NCBI RefSeq assembly: GCF_032854445.1
Contig: NC_088295.1
Span: 3,538,501 to 3,602,500 of the forward strand
Direction: 5' to 3'
Origin: Liolophura sinensis
Taxonomy: Eukaryota; Mollusca; Polyplacophora; Chitonida; Chitonidae
DNA length: 64,000 nucleotides
Position 1 is the first letter of the stretch. The number at the start of each line of letters is the position of its first letter. Under the pieces are notes generated by a model, which was not told the DNA's origin, did not search any database, and worked only from the letters and a program-made list of their open reading frames with translations. The position numbers and the translations under genes are program-made. This document shows, piece by piece, positions 46,101 to 58,100 of this stretch.

Positions 46101-49100
46101 AAAAAACAAAAAAACTGAAAGTTGCATATGGTCAAAGATTTGTTGAACGTGCTGAAATACCAACGATTTCAACTCCTGATTTGCGTTATAGGTAACAGGT
46201 ATTTGTATTGTTTTTATGTTAGGAGTGGAGAGACTGTGCTTGTGGTTGATGTGGTTGCTGATGGAAACACTCCTCCTCAGATAGGTGCCAGTCGGTATGA
46301 TGTCTTTGTCAGCGAAGGTGTCCCTGTTGACTCTCGGATATTCAGTATTCCGGTGGGTGCTAACATATCAGTTTTTGTACTTTAAATGTAATAATTGTAG
46401 TTTTGCCGATTATATTTAAATAAACTACATTTAAGAATTCAGTTGGGGCACATATTGAAATCATTAGTATTAGTATTATTAGTATTATTATTATTAGTGC
46501 ACTTTTTGAAGTTCCAACATTATCATTTGCTTTCCGTGAAAGTACATGCTGCACTTTTCCCCCCAGGCCACTGATGAAGATGGAAACTCTCTCAGCTATC
46601 TTATAAGCAGTGGCAATTTGGCGGGAGACTTTGCCATTAGCGCTAGGTAAGATATCAAAACTTTTCTTCATTTGGCAAACTTTATTTCTGATGATTAAAT
46701 ATGTTCATCAGTCATGTGTACAGGTGTCAAAGTACTCTGCTTTTTCCTTCAGTGGAGAAATAACCAACATCGATACTTTGGACCGTGAAACGATTGCATC
46801 CTACTCTCTTGTCGTGCTTGTCCGGGATAATGCCTCACCACAAGGGGTAAGTCTGTCTACCATATTTGTCCATTCTCAGTGTTCAGGATGTTAGACACCA
46901 CAAGGGGTAAGTCTACCATATGTGTCCATTCTCCTTGTTCAGGATGTTCGACACCACAAGGGGTAAGTCTGTCTACCATATTTGTCAATTTTCCTTCAGG
47001 ATGTTCGACAGTTTTGTGAAACGGGTCCACTTTTAGCACTTTTTTTCATTTTTCCAATTTGCATCTTTTGTTTCAAGTTCTCGTGAATACAGCATTATAA
47101 AGATGGTCTTGAAGCATTCATTTGTTCTTTCTCTTCTCTTCTGCAGTCTGCATCGACTACTGTGAGCATATTTGTGACCGACATTAACGACAACAGCCCC
47201 AGGTTTAGCCCATCAACATACAGGTTCTCTGTACAGGAAGGACTGGCCGATGTTCTCGTGGGAACAGTTACAGTAAGCCATTACTTCTGCCTGTTACTTT
47301 CCCTTCCAGTTTAATACATGTAGATATTGGCTACACATATTTAGATGACAGATGCTTCTTGGTTAATTATTTCCCTTCGTTTTTAGGCGACTGATGCTGA
47401 TCAGCAGAACACCGATCGTTCAGCCATAACCTACCCGCCCCTGGCATCATCAAAGTAAGTATTTATTCTTTTTGTTTTTCTCGTTTCTTGTTTTCATGAA
47501 ATACAGTTGTCTTGCTCTCATCATTTATAGTGATAGGAACTACTTGTGATGACCTGTTAAATTTGTTCTCCCTTTCTTTTTGGCAGGTTTCGCATCGAAT
47601 CCGACACTGGCAATATTTTACACCGTGTTGGTCTGGACTATGAGACCGAGCGTACACACATCCTGACGGTGGTCGCCAGTGACTTGGCCTCAGACGTGCG
47701 CTCTTCAACCGTCTCCGTGACGATCAGTGTTGTGGATGTGGCAGACTATGTTCCTAGATTTGTGCCCGTTGTCTACCAGGCGGTTGTGCCGGAGAACCAA
47801 GCAAATCTTTTTTGTTACTATGGTGGTCTGTAAGTAAACCCATTCAGCTGGTTGATGTGTGTTAGCTATGTTTTTTTATCTTTAAATCGTACATTATTGC
47901 TAGTTTTTTCCTTTTGCATATTTGACAGGCTGGGTTTGAAAACTCCTCTAAATTTATTTTTTTCTCATCTCCTCCTTCCAGGCTGTTGATCAGGACACCC
48001 AGAAAAGTGTGGGAGTACAAGTTCTTGACTGGAGATCATCGTTTCTTCAGTCTTCAGTCTGATGGGACAATTCGTACAGCGCAAGCACTTGACTACGAGA
48101 CCATTAATGTATACGTTTTCCAGGTGGACCACTGTAGATGGGGAGAATTCTAACATAGCCGCAGCTACAGCCACGTCTCCGTCAGAGTACAGGTAGGTTA
48201 CAAGCTACACGTTAAACGCAGTTAGTCCTTTGTTTTAAATAAGGTATTTATTTTTCTCTTTGCTCGACCTTAATTCTTTTGTTCTGTTTAAACTATTAAG
48301 GAGTTGTACACTTTCAGGACCAAACGACTTTTCCACCTGTGATTGGTTCCATACCTGGTGGGATAATTCGTCTGGAGTCGGCACCCGTTGGTAATGAACT
48401 TGTTCAGGTGACAGCCACAGATGGTGACCCCACCGGTAAGCTCCCGTTCTTCTGCGACCACCCACCCACCCACATGCAATTCATCTTGGTAATGTATTGC
48501 GGAAATATATATATATATATATATGATTATATATATATATACTGAATTGCTCACACTTTGATACACAAGTGGTTAAAGCATCTGTCAACACCGGATTCTT
48601 TCATTGTATGACTCCATTATCGGCAGAAAGGTGGTAGGCATACTAGCACACATGTTCCATTGTGTGTAAAGCGTGACATGTATAGGTTCGTTCCGATCTG
48701 GGGGCAGTGGAAATAGCTTAAATGTAGTATTGTGCTGCAAAGATCCATCATTTAGGACCCATATAAGGTACGATTTTAACCCCAAAACCCTGCCTTTTAT
48801 GTGTACGAGATCTCCGTGGGCGAGGTAGTTCTTGTAAAAACACCAAATAAAATTTGTCGCACCGTTTTTGTTTTTTTTTTTAAAGAACACGGACAACAGC
48901 AGGATTCGGTACAGCATTGTCAGTGTCAACCCAGTTAGTGGAGGCGACCTGTTCTATATTGGCCCCGAGTCTGGTCGGCTGGTCATCCGCTCTCCACTGA
49001 CTAGTGATGCCAACAGACCGTCCCAGTATCAGGTGAGCATACTGTCAAAATGTCAAATTTTAATACCAACAATATTCGACCTGGATTCTTTTTTTTCATT

Positions 49101-52100
49101 CCTACAAAATCGAGTGTTGTAAAACATTGAAGCGATTAACATGCTGTAACATCACCTTGCGTAATTTTATGTATTTCTTATGTCCGACAGATCAGCATTC
49201 AGGCTGAAGACTTGGGTACCCCGCCACTAACGGGCAACTCGGTGGTAACTCTTGTGGTCCAGAGAAACCGATACGCCCCAGTTTTCTCGCCATCAAGCTT
49301 CTCAAAAACCATTCAACACACCTTTCCAGTAGGAAGTGAAGTACTGTCTGTTAAGGCCTATGACAACGATACTGTGGTAAGACTGGCCTATGCCTTCCAC
49401 ATTAGACACAATGGATTTGATTATTGAGTTTCACGTGAACGTCCTGCAATCTTCATATTCCTCTTAAATACATGTATTATTGCAGCTAAATTTCTGACCT
49501 GTTGTGCAAAAAATAAAGCTGGTGCATAACATGAAGTTGAACATATGATCGTGATCGCAAACGAAATTGTTCTCGGATCAGCTGTTAATTTGTTGTATTT
49601 TAGACACCATATGGCGATTACGATTTCTCCATGAACCGTGTGGGAAATGGACCAGAGTACTTTGATGTTAGCCAGGCTGGCCAGATCACGTTGAAGAAGG
49701 ACTTAGTGGCTGATTCCGCTCTGGTCTATACTGTAAGTGACTTTCCCCTATTTGTTATGGCTTTTGATCTGCATCTTTCCCCCAAAGGTTTTCTCAGCAA
49801 CAGTGCTGAAGTTTTAAAGTTTAGGAATTTATTCCTTCATCTGGCTTTCTCGCTTCAGATGGAGGTTGTGGTTACTGACAAGGGAGGCCTATCGGACACT
49901 GCTTCTGTGACAATAACCGTAGAGAGAAATCTGAACTCCCCAGTGTTCGTGGGCAGTGGCCAGTACAGTGTTACTATAGTGGAAAACTTCCCACTGGCAA
50001 CACCTGTTGTTCAAGTGTCGGCCAGGGACCAGGATTTAACTGTAAGTAGTTTCACAATATGATGCGACTAGTTGAAAATTGCTTCCTTTTTCTGATCATT
50101 TGGCTAACCTGTGTCCCCTCTTACATAGGCTCCTCACAATACGGTGGTGTTCAGCATTACATCAGACAGTCGTTCTCAAGAGTACTTCACCATCAACAAC
50201 CAGGGAGAAGTCATGCTGAAGAAATCACCTACTTTGGACCGCACCATAACCTTCTTCCAGGTCAGTAACAACAAGCACAAACCAATCATTTTGTTGTAGA
50301 AATTTTTTGTTTCTTCCAATGCTATGAATTTAATTTGCTGCAATTTGTGCTTATTTCCTTTTTTTTTTTTTTGCAGATGACGATAGGTTTAAGAGATGCG
50401 GGTCTTCCAGCCCCACGAATTGCCAACAGCCAAGCTAGTGTCTTGGTGAACATCTCCCGTAATTCTGCATCCCCGCTGTTTTTCAACCAGACGTACGAGG
50501 CAACCATCGACGAGAACGTGGCCACGGGGTTTTCTGTAATCAAAGTATCTGCTGTGGACACCGATCAAGATGTAAGTGGGCTTCACTGACCAAAGTTTTT
50601 TTGTTGGGGGGGGGGGGGGGGGGTAAATTGTCGTCACCGGAATGTTTTATCCATGGATTATGCCTTCCATATATGTTATGTTTTTTTTTTTCCAGCCTCA
50701 GTTCAACCAAGTAAGCTATGAGGTGATTGGGGATGATACAGCTGGTAATTTCTTTGCCGTCGATGCCAATGGTCAAGTCACAACAAAGGCTGATTTGAGA
50801 CTCGAACCCACAGACGAATATTTTGTAGGTTATTTTTTTCCTTTTTTCCCTAATACTGCATGAAATCTTTCTTAAATTTCCAAAACCATGATTGGATTAC
50901 ATTCAAATATGTATTTTCCTTTGTTTTAATTGTTGTAGCTGCGTATTCGTGCCAATGACAATGGATCTCCACCTCGCAGCGCAGAAGCCGTGGTGAAGAT
51001 CAACGTGCGCAGGAACTTCCAAGCTCCTCAACTCAATCAGAACAGCTATAGCTTCCAGCTGATGGAGACCTTTCCAGTGGGAAATGTTTTCTTGACCATA
51101 TCTGCAACAGACACAGATGCCCAGGTACTACCTGGTGTAACGTGCTGACTGAGAAATCTGCAATAATTGTACTGGTTTTTATTTCCTGATTTGCAACATA
51201 CGGTGTGGACATACGATATATTCATATATATATAATGTTCATCGATCACCTCATTTCCACATATTTCTGGGGCCTCCGTGGCTCAGTTGGTTAGCGGGCT
51301 AGCGCAGCGCAATGACCCAGGAGTCTCTCACCAATGCGGTCGCTGTGAGTTCAGCTCATGCTGGCTTCCTCTCCGGCCGTACGTGGGAAGGCCCTCAGCA
51401 ACCTGCGGATGGTCGTGGGTTTCCCCCCGGGATCTGCCCGATTTCCAACCACCATAATGCTGGTCGCCGTCGTATAAGTGAAATATTCTTGAGTACGGCG
51501 TAAAACACCAATCAAATAAATAAATTTCCACATATTTCTGACAACTGACGGAAAATATGCAAAAAGGGGCTTAGTAAATATAAAATATGCCTCCAAAAAT
51601 TTCTTAACTATGCTGTTCGCTTTATTTTCTTACGTTTCCTTTTAAATGATTTGTATGAACGATTCAAAATGATCTTTCTATTTCTTGCTGTATCATCCCT
51701 TTGTTAATTTTTACTTTTCAGCCCCCAAATAATGTTGCTCATTTTGAGATAGTGAGTTTTGTACCCCCAGCTGAGGAATACTTCAGGATAAACAGTGTGA
51801 CGGGTGAGCTCTCCCTTATCCGTTACCTGTTTGATGATCCTAACGGCACAAACGTATATCAGGTATGTCTATGATTTCCTTTGTCCTCTTTTCCAAATTT
51901 TTCTAGGCATGGTATGGTTTAACTTACTTCTAGACCACCCCAAACTACTGGACTGGGAAATTTTCTGTTTTCTTTTTGCAGTTCCGTGTGCGTGCATATG
52001 ACTTGGGCAGCCCGCGCTTGACCAGCAGCGAGGCGCCCGTCAACATTGAGGCGTTGAGAAACCTGCATGCTCCAGCCTTTGTCAGACCCTACACCCAGGA

Positions 52101-55100
52101 GATTCCCTATGATGAGGCCGTCGGCACCTCTGTTTTAACCGTATCTGCCTCGGACAGTGACCCCCAGGTTAGTGCTGGCCACACACCTTACACACACTTT
52201 TTGAAAAATTGTTATCAGAGTTCATTTGTTCACATATACAATAATATCCAAAGTGAGTTAAAGGATTAAAGATTCTTTTTAAATGTGTGTGTGCTTTTTT
52301 TTAAATTTCCACCCCACATGCTCTGAGCTTTTTAGTTTCCATTTCATACATAAACCATTTCTTTTAACCCAGACTCGGTATGGCATCGTGAAGTACAGGA
52401 TTCTGGGAGATGACACGGCTCCGAACTTCTTCAGCGTTGACCCTACTTCGGGAGAAATTACACTGGGTGCCTCCATTCAGACAGATATATTGACGAATTA
52501 CAAGGTGCCTATGTTCACACATCTCCTTATACTAAATGAAACACATTTTTCTTGAAACAAGAAACCAGTACCATTGTTTTTATTTTTAAATGAGAATGAA
52601 GTCAAATCTTTAAGCTTTAATACAAGGAACTGATTTTCATTTGTAAAGGCGAGTCTTGTTTGTTCTTTCCAGCTGAGGGTTGAAGCCTATGACAATGGAC
52701 AACCTGCCAAGACGGATGTTACCGTGGTCAACTTCATTGTGAACCGAAATTTGTATTCACCAGTGTTTCAGAATTTGTTTTACTCTGTGAATATTTTTGA
52801 GACGCAGAGTTTGGTGGATAATATCCAGACTGTGATTGCTGATGACCAGGATTCTCAGGTCAGTTTTATTATAACAAAAATACGTTATTTTTTTCCTTGC
52901 ATTTTTGTTTTCTTGCATTTTTGACACAATGCTGTAAGTATTTCGTGGCCTGATTTAAATTTTTCATGATTTCTTCCCAATTTTCACAGGCACCCTTCAA
53001 TCAAGTGACATACTCCATTGAAGGCATTGGCCAGGCTCCAACATATTTTGGTATTCGGAACACTCTTAACCAAGGTGAAATATTTGTCCGACGGCCACTT
53101 ACAGAAGACACTCTGTCAACAAGGCAGTACACGGTTAGTTTCATTAAGACATTCTGGAATGTCTGGGGTTTTTTTTTATTTTTTTTGTTTTGTTTTTAGA
53201 CGTTTCGTGTCTTCCGTGGTCATGCCCAGTGTTCTTACAGCTCGATCTTCTCTTCCTTCCAGTTAACTGTTCGAGCCCGAGATGGTGGAAGTTCCAGCCT
53301 TCAGTCTCCTCAGCTGGCCCAGGTTCTGGTCAATGTCACCCGGAACTTGTACGCCCCACGCTTTATACAGCAGACCTTTTCCACAGAAATCTCCCTCACC
53401 CATCCCCCACAGTCCAGTGTTTTTACCTTATCCGCTGTCGACGACGACACTGCTGTAAGTCAAAATCTTTTTGTAGTACGTTTCATTTTTATATCCCTTC
53501 AGCGTAAACTTTTATTTCTGCAGTCTGCAATACTTGTGCACATTTGAATTCTCCCACGTCTTGCTGTTTACAGCCGATCTATAGTACGGTGTCCTACCAA
53601 ATAACTGGTGATGATGGTGCCCAGAATCTATTCAGGATCGACGCCACGGGAACCATTTTCCTACTCCAGAGTATACAGTTTTCGGGTGTGACACAGTACA
53701 GGGTATGTACAATTTTTTTTACAACTGCATATTGACCCCGACGAGCCTCTACTTTCTAAGACATGATCAAAATTTATATCTTGTATCTAGCTCTTGTATA
53801 TAGAACCCGGTTTTATAATTGTCCACAGGTCCGTGTGAGAGCTTTTGACGGAGGGTCACCACCAAAAGAGAACTTCCAGGTTGTGACGGTGTTGGTAAAC
53901 AGGAACTTGTTCCAGCCAGCATTTAACCTGCCCATTGGTCCTGGATATACAGACTCGGTGGCCGTCAGAGAAACCATAGATTTCAGCTATTTGGTGTATG
54001 TGGTGAACGCGTCTGATCAAGATGCTTCCTCCCCTTACAACAGCATCCGCTACTCAGTAGTCGGGGACGGAGATGCCACGGATGTGTTTGGTGTGAACTC
54101 AGCCACTGGTGCCATCACCCTGAAGAGGCTGTTGCTGCAAGATCGCTCGGTGTCTACGTACGCTGTACGCGTCAACGCAGAGGACGGTGGCTCTCCCCCA
54201 CTGGCAGCTGCACAGCAGGCACTTATCACTGTCAATGTCATCCGCAATCAGTTCACACCTTACTTTGTTCAGCTGCCGTACGATCGTTCTATCAGCCAGT
54301 CGATCGCCCAGGGTGCTCCTATTGTACAGGTTTCGGCTAGAGATGATGACAGCAGCTTTAACAACGTGCGTTATGAAATCATGGGAGATGGACCAGCCAC
54401 GGTGTATTTTGGCATTAATGAATTCACCGGTGAGGTGAGGACAAAGTCTGTGCTCGCCTCTGATCCCACGACCAGTTACACGATCAGGGTTCGCGCCAGT
54501 GATGATGGGAACCCAGCTCTCAGCAACACGACCACCTTCACTGTGATAGTGGATAGGAACCTGAACAAACCGGTATTTACACTGCCCATCCAGGTAACGG
54601 TCACTATTCCAGAGACCCAGCAACCAGCAGATAGCTTCTATGTGGTCTCAGCCTCAGATGCTGACACCCAGATACCCTTCAACCAGGTGAATTACGAGAT
54701 TGTAGGAGATGCTATCGCTCAGGAATACTTCACTGTGGATGCCAGCACGGGAGCAATCTCGGTTAAGAAGACCCTTACCGAGGATGCTCTGAGGAACGGC
54801 TACAGCTTAGATATCAATGCTTATGATCTAGGCGATCCCCGTAAAGATTCCGATGTGGACAAGGTGATTGTGGTCCAAGTGGAGCGAAATGCTAATGGTC
54901 CAATATTTGCTGGCTCTCCCTACACAAGGGAGCTTAGAGAGGATGCCCCACTGTCAGGAGCCATACCCCTTATTACGGTCACCGCCACTGATGCGGATAG
55001 AACGGTATGTCCATTTCGTATTTCCCCCTGATAGTATTCATTTTTCTAAACACCATATTACAACTGTCTTGGGCTCGCACCTCAAGCAGAGTTTCATCAG

Positions 55101-58100
55101 CATTTCTCAGGACAGCTGTTAAAAACCAGAAAACCTTATTTTTATCTATTTCAGAGCCCCTTCAACAAACTGAGCTACAGCATGGTTGGGGATTCTCCAG
55201 CAGAGCGGTACTTCTCCTTCAATGAATCTGATGGTTCAGTGCGTTTGGTTAATGACCTCAGGGATGGCACGGACCTTGCTTATACGGTAAGCACAACTCA
55301 CCTTTCCATCTGTCCATTATACTGTGTTGGTGCAGGATTTGCATGGTTGCAATTCGTGCAGCAGACCTGTGTGCAAAATAGGGTTGAAGTCTGAGCTACA
55401 CGATTCTCCTTTTTTTTTCTTTTTACAGCTTCGTATCCAGGCTAGAGATGGTGGGTCCCCACCACGTCTGTCCTATGGGATTGTGAACATTGTTGTGAAG
55501 AGAAACCTCTATGCCCCGGCCTTCAACCAGACTAGCTTTACCGGGCAGGTGATGGAGACGTACGACCTGAACTCCAGTCCGGACATCCTCACAGTATTTG
55601 GTGCTGACCGTGACTTCAGAGTGAGTACCAACAAGGATTTTTGTACTCCTTGCCTTGTGGCAAGCTGATTTAAACTATTACTAGGATCATGATTACAAAT
55701 GCAGACATTCTGCGATGTTTTAAATCCCAAGCACTCACTTACTACATGCTTTTTGCAGGCACCTTACAACACAGTGCGTTACTACATAAGTGCTGCTGCG
55801 GGCAGTTCGCTGGGTCGTCAATACTTCAGCCTAGATCCGGTGACTGGTGCACTCAAAGTGCGACAACCCCTGACTGGTGATACCACTACAACCTACTCGG
55901 TAAATGCATGTGCATTCTTATTGTTTTCTTTTTGTTCAATTGAATTGAATATGGTGGCAATTTCAAATAGATACATTTCGTGGTAGATTTTAAAATAAAA
56001 TTGTGTAATTAGTATTATAAAATGTCTGCTTAACTTCAGTTTGACGTGACAATCAATGACCTGGGAGACCAAAGAGGCGAGACAAGACTGTCCGGATCCA
56101 ACTCCAGAGTGACCATCCAAGTGATCCGTAACCTGTTTGCACCGGAGTTCAGCGGCTTGCCCTACGAGACGACTATGAATTACACTGCTAACCAGGGTGA
56201 CACTATCTTCACTCCGACTGCTTCAGACAGGGACACAGTGGTAAGCCCTTCTGGTCATATCTTGTCTGGTCTAGGCTAGCTGCTTTTGGACGGGTTTCCT
56301 CACGCATAGGCTACGTGGCCTACTCATGTGTTACGGGATCTAACATGTAGAACATAAATTGCATAACCTGTTCGGTGATTTTTGTTTTTAAAACACTTAA
56401 AAGATGTAAAACAGCTCTTCCTTGAAACTGTTGGCCCTAATTTTGGATGTCCATGTGGCAATTGTTTGAAACCAGTGCCATGTGTGAAGTTTTTGATTGT
56501 TTTTCAGGCGCCATTTAATCAATACACATACAGAATGGAACCAGATGGAGTATCATCTTTGTTCTTTAACATGCTGGATGCATCAACAGGCACCATCCGA
56601 CTGAGGCAGAGCGTTATTGATGACAGTGCCCTTCAATACCGGGTATGCAGCCTTCTCTACTCGTTACTGGCTCTAGCAGTTTTTGCAGTCGTTTGGTTTG
56701 TTATTTAATTTTGCTACATTCGTATTTGTGGCCCATGTTTGGTGTCACTTAATGTAAATTTTTGTTCTCCTTTCCAGGTGCGAATTGTGGTGGAAGATGG
56801 TGGCACTCCTCCGAAGACGAACACTGCCACAGCCACCATCAGTGTTAACCGGAATCTGTTTGCTCCGGTCTGGGAGGGGTCCCAATCTGTGGTAACGGTC
56901 ACCGTGGACGAGACCATGAAGCCTGGGTCGGGAGTGTACACTCTACGAGCAACAGATAACGATCTCCGCGTAGGTTTTTACTGTTTTCTTTGACGTTTTA
57001 ATTTTCACATATCCCATGTAGAAAAACTTCTTCTTTTTCTACGATTGGTATAAACCTATTATATTATTACAGGTCCCAGCTAACATCGTGAGATACCAGC
57101 TCCAGGGTCAGTCCGAGCAGTTCAGTGTTGATCAGTACACCGGTCAGGTATCTGTCCGCAGGCCGCTGACAGACTACCCCAGCAGCTCTTACCAGGTAAA
57201 CAACCTTCCTCTTATTTATAGACTGATCACATTTCAATTGAGAATTTTCATAAATGCTGCTAGAGAAAATGAGGTATCATTTTTCTCTCCTACCTCAATT
57301 CCTATCATTTGTCTCGTTCACAGCTGGTGGTTGTAGCCAGAGATGAAGGACTACCAAATTCCTTGAGGAGTACCCCTCTGCAGTTAAACATCAATGTCAA
57401 CAAGAACAATTTCCCCCCAGTGTTCTACTTGGAACCCTATGCCAAAATTGTTAGAATGGATCTTCCTCAGTTTTCATCAGTCATTGATGTGTATGCCAAT
57501 GACTCGGATTCTTCCGTAAGTATCTTAACCAGTTGCACTAAATGTTTAAACCTTGATTTGCTTTTTTTAATTTAAAAAAATCATTTTGTCTTAATTGTTT
57601 TTTTTTTTTTATTATTATTAGACAACCTTCAACACAGTGGAGTATGCTATCGTGGGCGACAGTCAAGCTATGTCTATGTTCTCAATCGACTCGTCTTCTG
57701 GTCAGATTCAACTCCGCCAGCCATTGGTCAATCCCCAGGAAACTTACGATGTAAGTTGCAGTCGTTTAGTCTTTCATTGTCTTGGTTTTGGAGTTTTTTT
57801 ATTTCTTTTTTATGAAGATATGTGCTGTGAAGTAATGGTTTGTGTTCTTCTTATAGCTTGTGGTTACAGCGTCTGACAAAGGCAGTCCCCCAAAAGAGGA
57901 TGTAACGCTCGTAACGGTTTCCATCAGTACGAACCTAAACGCCCCGCGCTTTGTCACAGTCTCTCAAACCATTACAATCCTGGAAACGCAGACGCTTGGA
58001 GATACATTATTCACACTTCAGGCTGAAGATGCAGACTCTTTGGTAAGAACGATTTTCCAAAATTTGTACTTCTATCTTACCCATCCTCCTCCTCATTGTC

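Noticed and set aside
54099-54623. 174-codon minus-strand ORF
   Set aside because: It is the antisense of the large cadherin exon, whose plus frame has clear EC repeat motifs.
53829-55004. Processed pseudogene inserted in the cadherin gene
   Set aside because: The large exon keeps the frame at both ends, has good splice sites and continues the repeat register exactly. Intron loss within the gene explains it better.
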